Below, piece after piece: positions 41,709 through 50,440 of a DNA stretch of 64,000 bases (position 1 is its first letter; every line of letters starts with the position of its first letter). The translations under genes were made by a program, and so were the position numbers. The DNA is from JAVEWJ01 sp034004605 (GTDB lineage: Bacteria > Patescibacteriota > Gracilibacteria > UBA1369 > LOWO2-01-FULL-3), in contig JAVEWJ010000001.1 of the NCBI GenBank assembly GCA_034004605.1, forward strand, positions 496,001 through 560,000. The letters run 5' to 3'. The notes below the pieces were generated by a model. That model did not search any database. It had not been told where the DNA came from and was given only the letters and a program-made list of their open reading frames with translations.

Positions 41709-42965
41709 CTATACTAATAGAAGGCTTATTCCTGAGAAAATAATCATCATCGTAAAAGCGAAAAGAATTCTTTTTCCGGTTTTTTTGTTTCCAAGAAGCA
41801 TAAAAAGTACAGCTTTGGATATTGTGTTGGTGAAAACCGCTATCATAATACCTTTTGTAGCGATCTCAGTTGACAGACTTGTTTTGGAAAAATTTGCCAA
41901 TGAAATAGTGATGGCGTCCACGTCGAAAATTCCCGTAATAAAACTTAATGCGAAAAGCCCTCTGTCTCCGAAATATAAGTTTGCGATTTTGCCGAGTAAT
42001 AGAATTCCTGAAAATATTGCTGCGAATTTTATCGCAGGCCAAAGATCAAAAGGATTTTTAAGTTCGACTTCGGTTTCATTTAGGCTTTCTTCAAGGTTTT
42101 GTTTTGTTTTCCTGTTGTAATATACGCAAAAAAACACTCCCACAAAAAGCATCGTGAGAAAGGGAATAAGCAGGGAGGGAAGGATTTCTTTGTTTAATAC
42201 GCCAACTTCTATAAATACTCGAAGAAGCATACCGCTTTGTGCAATAATTATCGCAAGCACATAGGGATTTATTATGTTTTTGTTCTTTTTGCTTTGTTCT
42301 GCGAAGGCTAGGGTGAGGGCAGTGCTGGAGATGAATCCCGAGAGAAGGCCTGTAAGAGTGATGCCTTTTTTGGTTCCAAAAATTTTAATGGCGATATAAC
42401 TTGCAAATGAAATTGCTGAAATAAAGACTACCATAAGCCAAATAAAGAATGGATTGAAAAAATCGAAGGGTCCGAAATTTTGATTCGGTAAAATTCGAAG
42501 CACTATAAATGCAATAAAAACGAATTCCAGAGTGGAAATAAGCTCTATGTCCTTGATTTTTTTTGCGATATTGTGGAGGTCGGTTTTGAAGTGAAGAAGA
42601 GCCACCAGAGTGAGTGCGATAAGGGTTGCAAGTATTGTTTCTCCGCTTGCGGAAAGGTATCCTATTACAAACACTAAAATTCCCGAGAGTTCGGATGTGA
42701 TTCCTATTTGATTGAAGTTTTTTGCTGTGACGAAATACGAAATTGCGATTAGTGCGAGCACCACTCCGGCAAGAAGAACCGAGATGTAGGTGGAATACTG
42801 TCCTGTTTTGAAAGATAAATACCCTATAAGTCCAATCAGAATAAAGGAACGAAAACCCGCAAAGTAGCCTTTGTTTTCGGCTTGGGATTTTTTTTCTCTT
42901 TCAAGGCCCACAAGGCCGGAAAGTAGAATCGCCGTAAGAATTTCCGTGATAAAAGATAAGTTCAT
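41709..42965 (-). CDS. MgtC/SapB-family membrane protein with DUF4010
   Basis: The 418-residue protein has about 12 membrane helices. The N-terminal 140 residues match the MgtC/SapB domain (ILTAILLSGLVGLEREKKSQ, FRSFILIGLIGYLS) and the remainder the DUF4010 region (GLLSGFISSTALTLAFAEQS). MgtC relatives influence Mg2+ homeostasis or ATP synthase; for this fused form the function is unknown. A-rich leader, ATG start. Confidence 0.85.
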   Translation of the reverse strand: MNLSFITEILTAILLSGLVGLEREKKSQAENKGYFAGFRSFILIGLIGYLSFKTGQYSTYISVLLAGVVLALIAISYFVTAKNFNQIGITSELSGILVFVIGYLSASGETILATLIALTLVALLHFKTDLHNIAKKIKDIELISTLEFVFIAFIVLRILPNQNFGPFDFFNPFFIWLMVVFISAISFASYIAIKIFGTKKGITLTGLLSGFISSTALTLAFAEQSKKNKNIINPYVLAIIIAQSGMLLRVFIEVGVLNKEILPSLLIPFLTMLFVGVFFCVYYNRKTKQNLEESLNETEVELKNPFDLWPAIKFAAIFSGILLLGKIANLYFGDRGLFALSFITGIFDVDAITISLANFSKTSLSTEIATKGIMIAVFTNTISKAVLFMLLGNKKTGKRILFAFTMMIIFSGISLLLV

Positions 42966-43014
42966 TTTTATTTTTGTTTCTTCTTATTTTATCAGATTTT
43001 CGCTTTCTGGACAA

Positions 43015-43049
43015 GAAAAAAGCGGTAGCTTCGGGGCTTCCGCTTTTTT
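43015..43049 (-). terminator. Terminator of rpmB
   Basis: AAAAAAGCGG-t-AGC and GGCT-t-CCGCTTTTTT form a stem around TTCGG. It lies 20 nt past the rpmB stop and could work in both directions. Confidence 0.85.
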
Positions 43050-43069
43050 AAATCTTTGTGTGGATATTT

Positions 43070-43267
43070 CTAAATTAGACCTTTTTTTGTAAGTGTTCGA
43101 AGTCCGCTTGTGGACACCTTCATTTTAACTTTTTTGCCTGTTGCCGGGTCTATGAGTTTTTTTGTGACCAAATTAGGTCTGTAAATTCTTTTTGTGGCTC
43201 TCATTGAGTGGCTTCTGTTGTTTCCGGTTGAAGGCTTTTTGCCTGTAATTGCACATACTCTTGACAT
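43070..43267 (-). CDS. rpmB: 50S ribosomal protein L28
   Basis: The 65-residue protein begins MSRVCAITGKKPSTGNNRSH and continues with MRATKRIYRPNL and the basic C-terminal part, as in L28. ATG 43267 is chosen because the family starts in this way; the extension to 43360 has no family support. A possible promoter (TTGACC 43307-43312, 17 nt, TAAAAA 43284-43289 on the minus strand) lies just upstream. It is a single-gene transcript with its own terminator. Confidence 0.92.
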   Translation of the reverse strand: MSRVCAITGKKPSTGNNRSHSMRATKRIYRPNLVTKKLIDPATGKKVKMKVSTSGLRTLTKKGLI

Positions 43268-43398
43268 ATTTTTGATGTTATATTTTTTAAGTGAGTCGAT
43301 TCTAGCGGTCAAATTTGAAAAACACAAGTCGTTTTTCATTGACTTGTCGCCATAAAACAAATAAATTTTCCCTATAAAAATATTAATGGTTTAAGAAC

Positions 43399-43536
43399 AT
43401 GACAAATAAACATGCATCGAAAAGACACTGTTTGGTCGGAAAAACAAGACCCAAAGCGAAAGACAGTAAAAAACGAAACAAGGCCTTGGCTCGTGAAAGA
43501 AAGGCTTCTTTAAAAGCATCAAGGGAGGCAAAATAA
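43399..43536 (+). CDS. Basic 45-residue protein, unknown
   Basis: ATG 43399 to TAA 43536 encodes MTNKHASKRHCLVGKTRPKA followed by a Lys/Arg/Ala helix (KRNKALARERKASLKASREA). Size and charge resemble a small ribosome-associated protein, and it is divergent from rpmB and 14 nt upstream of ftsQ. No family is recognised. Confidence 0.6.
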   Translation: MTNKHASKRHCLVGKTRPKAKDSKKRNKALARERKASLKASREAK

Positions 43537-43550
43537 TACAAAAATAATTA

Positions 43551-44354
43551 ATGTTAAGACGACAAAAAATTCGTCGAATAAGACCTGTTTCTCGAATTTC
43601 CTCAAATAAAAAATCCGGCTCTTTTTTGGGGAAGTTTTTGTTTTTAATTTTTTTAAGTGTAGTGATTTATTTTGTATTTTTTTCCGAGTTTTTTCTTGTT
43701 CAGAGTATTAAAACCGATGGAGAAATAAACGATGGAGGAGTTCTTTCTTCAAAGATTGTCCAATCTTTGAGTGATGTACGCGGAAAAAATCTTGTTTTTT
43801 TGAACACAAATAATCTTCAAAAGAGGCTTATGGATTTATTTCCGGATTTTGAAAAAATCACCGTTTATAAATCTTTTCCCAAAACGGTGAAAGTGGGCTT
43901 TTCGAGGTTTCCGGATAGCGCGAATGTGATTTATGAAAGCCCTTCGGTGAGATCTGTTTTTATTATAAATACAATTGGCATGGTAGTGAAAAGTGATGCT
44001 GAAAAGCCGAATTTGCCTTTTATAAGGCTTCAAAGGGATGAGCCTGTGAATGTGGAGGAAACTTTGATCGAAAAATCAAAGTTGAATTATATTTTGGAGT
44101 CTAAAACATATTTTGAAGATAAATTTGGGATGAATGTTAAAGAGCTCGTGTATAAGCCACATGCTAGGGAAGTACACCTGCTTACCGAGAGAAATTTTGA
44201 AATTTGGCTTGATATTCAGAAGGATTTTGAGAGTCAGTTTAAAAAATTAAAAAAAGCGGCTACTATTTTGGATATTTACAAGGAAGATCTTTTGTATATC
44301 GATTTAAGGATTGCGGGAAGCGTGGGGGATAGAATAATATATAAGAGAAGATAA
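43551..44354 (+). CDS. ftsQ: Cell-division protein FtsQ (POTRA domain)
   Basis: The 267-residue bitopic protein has a basic cytoplasmic tail (MLRRQKIRRIRPVSRIS), one membrane helix (KFLFLIFLSVVIYFVFF), then a POTRA-like domain (LVQSIKTDGEINDGG ... NLVFLNTNNLQKRLMDLFPD, ITVYKSFPKTVKVGFSRFPD) and an FtsQ-type beta domain. FtsQ links early and late divisome proteins. The following gene, sbp, is a known divisome-cluster neighbour in Gram-positives, supporting the call. Confidence 0.82.
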   Translation: MLRRQKIRRIRPVSRISSNKKSGSFLGKFLFLIFLSVVIYFVFFSEFFLVQSIKTDGEINDGGVLSSKIVQSLSDVRGKNLVFLNTNNLQKRLMDLFPDFEKITVYKSFPKTVKVGFSRFPDSANVIYESPSVRSVFIINTIGMVVKSDAEKPNLPFIRLQRDEPVNVEETLIEKSKLNYILESKTYFEDKFGMNVKELVYKPHAREVHLLTERNFEIWLDIQKDFESQFKKLKKAATILDIYKEDLLYIDLRIAGSVGDRIIYKRR

Positions 44355-44364
44355 CCAATTTTTT

Positions 44365-44763
44365 ATGATTTACGCACTTTTGGGCATATTGCTGGGAGTA
44401 ATTGCAGGTCTTAAATTTAGCGTTGGAATTCCTGCGGAGCTTATCAAATATACGGCTGTGTTGATTTTGGGTATCATAGATTCGTTGGTTGGTGCCGGAA
44501 AGGCCGAAGTGAGGGGAGATTTGAACGATGACAAATATAATCCTTTGATTTTTTTGACCGGGCTTTTTTCAAATATAGTTTTCGCCTGTCTTATCACCTT
44601 TTTGGGCGAACACTTGGGGCTTGATTTGTATCTTGCGGTGACTGTGGTTTTTACTATTCGTATTTTTACAAATGTGGGCAAAATTCGCAGGGCTCTTCTT
44701 GATAGATACATGATCAGAAAGAAGTCCAACTTAATAAAAATTGAAATTTTTAAAAATCTCTGA
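44365..44763 (+). CDS. sbp: Small basic membrane protein Sbp (DUF1290)
   Basis: 132 residues with four hydrophobic helices; the pattern MIYALLGILLGVIAGLKFSV, YTAVLILGIIDSLVGAGKAE and FLTGLFSNIVFACLITFLGE is characteristic of DUF1290/Sbp, found beside ftsQ in Bacillus and relatives. Its function is unknown. It starts 10 nt after ftsQ, so it is in the same operon. Confidence 0.85.
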   Translation: MIYALLGILLGVIAGLKFSVGIPAELIKYTAVLILGIIDSLVGAGKAEVRGDLNDDKYNPLIFLTGLFSNIVFACLITFLGEHLGLDLYLAVTVVFTIRIFTNVGKIRRALLDRYMIRKKSNLIKIEIFKNL

Positions 44764-44769
44764 TATAAT
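44741..44769 (+). promoter_or_regulatory. Promoter for the gene at 44803
   Basis: -35 TTGAAA (44741-44746), 17-nt spacer, extended -10 TGATATAAT with box 44764-44769. The -35 box lies within the last codons of sbp. Confidence 0.75.
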
Positions 44770-44802
44770 TTAGGGAAATAATTTCAATAAAATAAAAATA
44801 AA

Positions 44803-45363
44803 ATGTCCCAAGCTTCCAAATTGGCTCTAATTAAAGAGATGATTGAATCCGCCGAATCCAATCTTAGATCCGCTAAGCAGATTTTGATCGAGCTTACTGG
44901 TTCTTCCACTAAAAATGTGTATGCAAAACTGGCAAAAGAGATTGATCCGCTTCCCAAAAACGGTATTGATGACGGTTCTATAATTATTGAAGGAGTTTTT
45001 AATGGTGAGACAATGACTGATTCGAAGGGCAAAGTGTATCCCGTTCCAGCTAATTATGCCAGCAAGAGTAAGCTTATTCCAGGCGATGTGCTTAAGCTTA
45101 CAATTCTTGAGGATGGTTCCTATTTGTATAAACAAATCGGGCCTATTGAAAGGAAAAAAGTGGTGGGTGTGCTTACTTACGAAGACGGACAATATAAGGT
45201 GATTGCAAATGGAAAGGCTTATAAAGTGCTTCTTGCTTCAGTTACTTATTTTAAAGGTGAAATTGGGGACAAGGTCACATTAATAATTCCCGAAATTGAA
45301 GATAGCGATTTTGCTGCAATTGAAAACATTCTTCCGAAAGATAGTGAAGAAATTATCGATTAG
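44803..45363 (+). CDS. Unknown soluble protein, possibly conserved in Patescibacteria
   Basis: 186 residues: an N-terminal helical hairpin (SKLALIKEMIESAESNLRSA), then two beta-rich parts with IIIEGVFNGETMTDSKGKVY, VPANYASKSKLIPGDVLKLT and a second similar strand set near the C-terminus. The GDVLKLTILEDGSYLYKQIG segment looks like a small beta-barrel, suggesting nucleic-acid or ligand binding; this is inference. I recall similar proteins in other CPR genomes but cannot verify this here. It has its own promoter. Confidence 0.72.
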   Translation: MSQASKLALIKEMIESAESNLRSAKQILIELTGSSTKNVYAKLAKEIDPLPKNGIDDGSIIIEGVFNGETMTDSKGKVYPVPANYASKSKLIPGDVLKLTILEDGSYLYKQIGPIERKKVVGVLTYEDGQYKVIANGKAYKVLLASVTYFKGEIGDKVTLIIPEIEDSDFAAIENILPKDSEEIID

Positions 45364-45392
45364 TATAATCATTTAAAAACAAAAATAAAAAT

Positions 45393-46259
45393 ATGGACGA
45401 ACAAAATTTACAAAATACAGATTCGGGTGCCGCTCCACAGCCTCAGACGGGGGCTTTTGCAGTTCCTGGTGCGCCCTCTTCTATGCCGGTTGAGCCGGTT
45501 TCAATGGGCGCAGATCCGCTTTCGGCGGGTGCGACTCCTTCTGTTGCTCCTTCCGAGCCAACTTCTCCCTTGGCTTCTGTTGCTCCGGTTTCTTCTCCTG
45601 TTTTGCCAGTTTCCGCAGATGTTTCCGCTTCAAGTCCAAATATGCCTTTGAGCGCTAATCCTTTGAATACCGGGATGGGGGCTCCTGCTCCTACACAAGC
45701 TGTGCCTGTAAATCCTACAAATCCGGTTCCTTCACAGATTCCTGTATCTATGATGGCTCAGAGGGAAGTTATGCCTCCTGTTGTTGAAAATGAACCTTCT
45801 CAAGTTGAAAATCCGGCTGAAATGACAGTTCCGCCTATGGAAAATCCTCAAGAAAAAGGAATTAATAAGAAAAAATGGATTTTAGTCGGGGTTCTTTCGA
45901 TATTGGTTTTGGCATTGGGGTTTGGAATAATATTTATGCTCACATCTGGTGGGGATGATGAAGTTCCTACGCCTTCAAATAAACTGGGGTCTGAAGAAAG
46001 CGCTCCGCCGAGCGTGACTTCTCCTTTTGAAAACGAAGAGTCTACGAGTGAACTTTCCGCTTCAGAGGTTATAGAAGACACTTTGAGCGGGGAAGATGTT
46101 CCCGCTGATGTGATAGAGGCGCCCGAACTTTCGGAAGTGGTGGAATCGCTTGAGGAAAGCGCTCCGCCGGCTTTAAATTTGATTGAGGAGGCAGGGGAGA
46201 GCACTTTTTCAAACGAGGAAATAAACGAAGACGCACCTGTAAAGAGGGTGACAAGATAA
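45393..46259 (+). CDS. Membrane protein with Pro/Ala/Ser-rich N-terminus
   Basis: 288 residues: about 155 low-complexity residues rich in Pro, Ala, Ser and Met (MPVEPVSMGADPLSAGATPS), a basic stop, one membrane helix (WILVGVLSILVLALGFGIIF) and an acidic extracytoplasmic tail rich in Glu/Ser. The layout predicts a disordered cytoplasmic region and a disordered outside region. No family is recognised. A TATAAT box at 45364-45369 precedes an A/C-rich leader. Confidence 0.75.
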   Translation: MDEQNLQNTDSGAAPQPQTGAFAVPGAPSSMPVEPVSMGADPLSAGATPSVAPSEPTSPLASVAPVSSPVLPVSADVSASSPNMPLSANPLNTGMGAPAPTQAVPVNPTNPVPSQIPVSMMAQREVMPPVVENEPSQVENPAEMTVPPMENPQEKGINKKKWILVGVLSILVLALGFGIIFMLTSGGDDEVPTPSNKLGSEESAPPSVTSPFENEESTSELSASEVIEDTLSGEDVPADVIEAPELSEVVESLEESAPPALNLIEEAGESTFSNEEINEDAPVKRVTR

Positions 46260-46310
46260 CTTTTGGTAAAAATATTCTTGTACGGTTTTTTTAGTTGGGG
46301 TTTTTAGCTC

Positions 46311-46339
46311 TTGACAGTCTTTGTCTTTGGTGCTTTAAT
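46311..46339 (+). promoter_or_regulatory. Promoter of the GYIE-repeat lipoprotein gene
   Basis: -35 TTGACA (46311-46316), 17-nt spacer, extended -10 TGCTTTAAT with box 46334-46339. Confidence 0.75.
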
Positions 46340-46361
46340 ATAGTTCTTTTTTAAATTTCTT

Positions 46362-47414
46362 ATGAAAAAATATGGCTTATTTACAATTATTGGGATTGGT
46401 TTATTACTTTTTTCCGCTTGTGGCCTTGAAGATGTCGGTTTTGATGTCAATAATGACACGCCAAAAATAGCAAGAAAACCTTTAAGTGAAGAGAAAGTGC
46501 TTAGATTCGTTGTCCCTTTTAAAAAGAAGGGTGAAAGAGTGGAAAAAAGGTCTTATACTTTCTATACAAATGCGGATGATAATTTGTTTGATAGATATGG
46601 AATAAAGATGCGAACTGAGACTTTTTTGGGGCAGAGCCAAAAGGATTTACTTATTAATCCGCGAAAATCGAATATTGATTATGCGGCTTTAAGTCCTGTG
46701 AGGATTTCTTCTTTTTTGGATAATCCGGTGGCTTATGGAAGCGATTCTTACTATACGGATCCGACTTCGAAAAAGGTTTTGGGAGTTACGTACAATACTC
46801 GAGAGGGGTATTTGAGATCCGCGAAAATCGATCAAGAAGGCTATCAAAAGGGATATATTGAGAGTATGCAGGATTCGGAGGAGGCAGCTTATGAAGATGA
46901 TTCTTTTGAAAACGACTATGAAAGGACGGAGTACGAGGATAAAAATAATGCTGATAGTTTCTTTTTTGGTTCCCAAAAGGGATATATAGAGGCATATACT
47001 GAAAAATATGGAAAGGCGCCCACTTCGCCTACGGGCAATTATTTGGAGGATAAAGAAGAGGAAAACGGTGAAAGGACTTATACTACTTATTCGTCGAACA
47101 GTTATCTTTCCGAAATTCCAAACGGACTTAATTCCGAGGGGTCGAAAAATTACTTAGAGGCTCTTTCTGAGGAGAATTTCAACTCTCAAAAAGGATATTT
47201 GGAGAATACTTTCGTAAGCGATTTTAATGACGATGGAGTTGCGAATGATGGTAATTGGCAAAGAAAGGGAAACTATCTGGATAATGTGATTTGGACTTCA
47301 TCCCAAAGCGGATATTTGGAGAATTTGGGATTTTCTTCTTCGGGGTCCAGGGGTTATATAGAAAGCATGGCTGCCTTTGGAGAAAGTCCGAATATTTCGA
47401 CTTATGGTTTTTAA
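46362..47414 (+). CDS. Lipoprotein with recurring GY(L/I)E motifs, unknown
   Basis: 350 residues with lipobox GLLLFSAC near residue 20. A short motif, Gly/Asn-Tyr-(Leu/Ile)-Glu, often preceded by Ser-Gln-Lys, recurs at least nine times between residues about 145 and 345 (QKGYIESM, QKGYIEAY, TGNYLEDK, SKNYLEAL, QKGYLENT, KGNYLDNV, QSGYLENL, SRGYIESM). Spacing is irregular (12-45 residues), so this is not a standard domain repeat. The body is Asp/Glu/Ser/Asn-rich. No family is recognised. Confidence 0.78.
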   Translation: MKKYGLFTIIGIGLLLFSACGLEDVGFDVNNDTPKIARKPLSEEKVLRFVVPFKKKGERVEKRSYTFYTNADDNLFDRYGIKMRTETFLGQSQKDLLINPRKSNIDYAALSPVRISSFLDNPVAYGSDSYYTDPTSKKVLGVTYNTREGYLRSAKIDQEGYQKGYIESMQDSEEAAYEDDSFENDYERTEYEDKNNADSFFFGSQKGYIEAYTEKYGKAPTSPTGNYLEDKEEENGERTYTTYSSNSYLSEIPNGLNSEGSKNYLEALSEENFNSQKGYLENTFVSDFNDDGVANDGNWQRKGNYLDNVIWTSSQSGYLENLGFSSSGSRGYIESMAAFGESPNISTYGF

Positions 47415-47452
47415 TTTATCGTGATATTTTTGTAAGGAATTAAATTGTTCTT

Positions 47453-47893
47453 ATGAAAATTTTTTGCGACGATTTTTCTGAAGGTGTTCCAATTTCTCCG
47501 ATTTTTACTTGCGAGGGTAAAGATAAAATGCCTTCGATTCGTTTTTTTGAAGTACCTGATAATACTTTGAGTTTGTCTTTGATAGTGGAGGATCCAGATG
47601 CTCCAAACGGCGATTTTGTGCATCTGATTCTTATAAACATTCCCGGTGATTGTGCGGAAATCTCGGAAGGGAAAATACCAAAGGGGGCGATTTTTTTGAA
47701 AAACGATTTTGGTGTAAACGGCTACAAGGGGCCTTGTCCACCTTCCGGGGTACACAGATATTTTTTCAAGCTTTTTGCGCTTGATATCCCACTTGCACTT
47801 GATGCAAATGCTGGAAAAAAAGAATTTCGAGAGGCGATCTTAGGCCATATTTTAGAGAAATCATCCTTTTTCGGGCTTTACTCTCGACAATAG
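47453..47893 (+). CDS. PEBP-family protein (YbhB/YbcL type)
   Basis: 146 residues with the phosphatidylethanolamine-binding-protein motifs: LSLIVEDPDAPNGDFVHLI, then GVNGYKGPCPPSGVHRYFFK. The bacterial family is related to Raf kinase inhibitor protein; its cellular role is unclear. There is no signal peptide, so it is cytoplasmic. Length is typical. Confidence 0.92.
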   Translation: MKIFCDDFSEGVPISPIFTCEGKDKMPSIRFFEVPDNTLSLSLIVEDPDAPNGDFVHLILINIPGDCAEISEGKIPKGAIFLKNDFGVNGYKGPCPPSGVHRYFFKLFALDIPLALDANAGKKEFREAILGHILEKSSFFGLYSRQ

Positions 47894-47988
47894 TAAAAAC
47901 TTTATGTCGAGATGGATTTTTTTGTCTTTGATTGACTTGGTTTTTATTTGTTTGTTAAGGTTTACTCTAAACTTAATGAATTTTTGTG

Positions 47989-50163
47989 ATGAAGTTTTAT
48001 AGGTCTATGTTTTTTAAGATAATTGTGGGAACATTTTTGGCGGTCTTTTATTCGGGACTTGTTTTTGTTTTTATGTTTTTCGTTATTCTAAGCGGTCTTC
48101 CGGATGTCTCAAAAATTGAGAACCTGATGCCGAAACTTTCGTCTTCAATCTATGACAGTAAAGGCAATGTGCTTTATACGATTTTTGAAGGGGAGAATCG
48201 TGAAAAGGTATCGATTTCGGAGGTGTCCAAGTATTTGATTGACGCTACGGTGACTGCTGAAGATGAAAATTTTTTCTCTCATTATGGCCTTGATTTGAAA
48301 GGTATTTCGAGAGCTTTTTTGTCAAATTTTTTTGGAGTGGGAGTTTCTTCGGGCGGGTCGACCATTACTCAACAATTCGTTAAAAATGCGGTATTAAGTT
48401 CTGAGAAAACTTATGAAAGAAAGATAAAGGAGGCAGCTTTGGCTTTGAATTTGGAGATGAACTTTTCGAAAGATGAAATTTTGGAATTTTATTTGAACGA
48501 AATTCCATATGGCAATAATGCTTTTGGTATAAAAAGAGCGAGCAAACAGTATTTTGACACTTTGCCTGCTCACCTTACGCTTGCACAGAGTGTTGTACTT
48601 GCATCACTTCCAAAGGCCCCGAGCAGTTTTAATCCATATTCGGGCAATTTGCACTCAAGACTTGTTGTTGATTTAGACAACAACCCCTTTAAGGGGCGAG
48701 TAATTCTCGATCAGAAAGACCTTTTTGATAATGAATATATCGTCGGGCTTATTGGTACGAATGTGGAAATATCCGAGGGGCAAAAAGTTTGGATTTCGGG
48801 CCGTTCCGATTTTATTTTGGACAAGATGTATGAAAACGGTCTAATAAATTTGGCCGAAAGATCGAAGGCTTATTTAGAGCTTGAATCAATCGTTTTTCAA
48901 AAATATAAAGAGGAAATTAAGTATCCGCATTTTGTTTTTTATGTGATGTCGGAGCTTGAAAAAATTTATGGGAACGATTTTTTAAGAACTGGAGGACTTT
49001 CGATTTACACCAGTATTGATCCGGATGTTCAGGATTTCGTGGAAAATATGGCTTCTAGTAGAAGAAGTTCTGTCCTTCGTAGTGCCGGAGCTGATAATAT
49101 GGCGATACTTTCTGTTCGGGCAAAAACGGGGGAAATTCTCGCGATGCTCGGTTCTTTCGATTTCTTTGATGAAAACATCGATGGAAATGTGAACGTGGTT
49201 TTTCGTCCAAGACAACCCGGTTCTTCCTTTAAGCCTTTTGTTTATGCAAAAGCTTTTTTAAACGGACTTTCTCCTTCAAGTAGAATTTATGATACTCCGA
49301 TGAAAATCGCCTCGAAATATCCTCAGAATTTTGATGGAAATTTTAGGGGGGAAATGAGTGTGAGAACTGCTCTAGGGCAATCTAGAAACATTCCGGCTAT
49401 TCGTGCTTACTATTTGGCTGGGGAGGAAAGTGAAATCGTGTCTTTTGTAAAAAAATTGGGAATTAATTCTTTGCGAGATGATTTCGATTATGGCTATCCG
49501 CTTGCAATAGGGTCGGGTGAGGTGAGTCTTTTTGAAATGGTTTCTGCTTACAGTGTTTTCGCAAATAATGGAGAAAAAATTCCGATTTCCGGAATAAATT
49601 ATATTACAGATAGTGAAGGAAATGTTATTTATCAAAGAAATAAGTCTTCTGTTGGTACAGTCCTTGATCCCGCGATAGCTTTTTTAATAAACAATATTTT
49701 ATCGGACAGGTCTTCTTCGATTGGTGGAAATTTATTTGTTCCCGGGAAAATTACCGCTGCAAAGAGTGGTACTAGTACAAAAAGATCGAAGGGGTACGGA
49801 GCTGTTCGTCCCGGGGATTTGTGGACAATTGGCTATAGTCCAAGCTATGTGACAGGCGTGTGGATTGGAAATACCGATGGAAAAGGGCTTAATTATTCGG
49901 CGGAGGCTTATTATACTGCAAGTCCTATTTTTTCCGCCGTAATGAAGGAGCTTATGAAAAACGATTCGCTTGAACCTTTTCCTATTCCTTCGGGGATTTT
50001 GCCTATTTGGGTAAGTAAAAAATCGGGTCTTCTTCCGGCCAAAGAGACACCGAAAACCGAGAGGGTGCTTGAATATTTTGCGAAGGATTATTTTGTGCAG
50101 AAGGTCAGGGAAATTTACAAAGAGCCAAAAGTGGTTTTGGAAAAAGAAATTATGGGGCAATAA
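47989..50163 (+). CDS. Class A penicillin-binding protein (PBP1A type)
   Basis: This bifunctional enzyme polymerises and cross-links peptidoglycan. 724 residues: membrane anchor near 8-32, GT51 transglycosylase with EDENFFSHYGLD and GGSTITQQFVKNAVLS, then a transpeptidase with active-site PGSSFKP (SxxK), SRN (SxN) and KSGTS (KTG equivalent). ATG 47989 is preferred to the GTG one codon upstream. It ends at a bidirectional terminator. Together with FtsQ it supports a functional cell wall. Confidence 0.95.
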   Translation: MKFYRSMFFKIIVGTFLAVFYSGLVFVFMFFVILSGLPDVSKIENLMPKLSSSIYDSKGNVLYTIFEGENREKVSISEVSKYLIDATVTAEDENFFSHYGLDLKGISRAFLSNFFGVGVSSGGSTITQQFVKNAVLSSEKTYERKIKEAALALNLEMNFSKDEILEFYLNEIPYGNNAFGIKRASKQYFDTLPAHLTLAQSVVLASLPKAPSSFNPYSGNLHSRLVVDLDNNPFKGRVILDQKDLFDNEYIVGLIGTNVEISEGQKVWISGRSDFILDKMYENGLINLAERSKAYLELESIVFQKYKEEIKYPHFVFYVMSELEKIYGNDFLRTGGLSIYTSIDPDVQDFVENMASSRRSSVLRSAGADNMAILSVRAKTGEILAMLGSFDFFDENIDGNVNVVFRPRQPGSSFKPFVYAKAFLNGLSPSSRIYDTPMKIASKYPQNFDGNFRGEMSVRTALGQSRNIPAIRAYYLAGEESEIVSFVKKLGINSLRDDFDYGYPLAIGSGEVSLFEMVSAYSVFANNGEKIPISGINYITDSEGNVIYQRNKSSVGTVLDPAIAFLINNILSDRSSSIGGNLFVPGKITAAKSGTSTKRSKGYGAVRPGDLWTIGYSPSYVTGVWIGNTDGKGLNYSAEAYYTASPIFSAVMKELMKNDSLEPFPIPSGILPIWVSKKSGLLPAKETPKTERVLEYFAKDYFVQKVREIYKEPKVVLEKEIMGQ

Positions 50164-50194
50164 AAAACGGGCGCTTTGGGCGACCGCTTTTTTA
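50162..50194. terminator. Bidirectional terminator
   Basis: CGGGCGC (50168-50174) pairs with GCGACCG (50180-50186) with one mismatch, flanked by A6 and T6. It ends the PBP gene and the cysteine-rich minus-strand gene. Confidence 0.78.
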
Positions 50195-50347
50195 CCAGTC
50201 TGTGTCTTTATCATTGTCATCTGTCATTTCTTCCATTTCATCATCTTCAGTGTCGTATGCGTATATGTTGCATTCGCAATCACATATCGCCTCTCCGCAA
50301 TAATCGCAACTGGGGCAATTATTGCCACAACTACAGAGATTTTCCAT
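50192..50347 (-). CDS. Cysteine-rich acidic miniprotein (51 residues)
   Basis: ATG 50347 to TAA 50192 encodes a protein beginning MENLCSCGNNCPSCDYCGEA. Eight Cys occur in 22 residues, spaced C-x-C-x3-C-x2-C-x2-C-x4-C-x-C-x-C. The second half is strongly acidic (TEDDEMEEMTDDNDKD) and ends in Trp. The Cys spacing would suit metal binding, as in metallothioneins or zinc ribbons; this is inference. It follows the H1-like gene on the same strand and ends in a terminator, which supports it as real. Confidence 0.65.
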   Translation of the reverse strand: MENLCSCGNNCPSCDYCGEAICDCECNIYAYDTEDDEMEEMTDDNDKDTDW

Positions 50348-50375
50348 CTTCAGATTATTACCGATTTAAAGAAGA

Positions 50376-50440
50376 TTATCTACAGGGTCCGCAACCGCAA
50401 TTGCATCCTTTACAGCTATTTGCGATTATCTTTTTTTTTT
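50376..50440 (-). other. A10 slippery tract and hidden Cys-rich tail of the H1-like gene
   Basis: The H1-like frame ends just after a run of ten A (50431-50440 on the plus strand as T10). In the -1 frame, directly beyond the tract, the reading continues as IIANSCKGCNCGCGPCR and stops at 50376. Six Cys in 11 residues is very unlikely by chance. Slippage adding one A, or a -1 ribosomal frameshift, would fuse this tail to the Lys-rich protein. A homopolymer sequencing or assembly error would produce the same picture. Confidence 0.6.
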
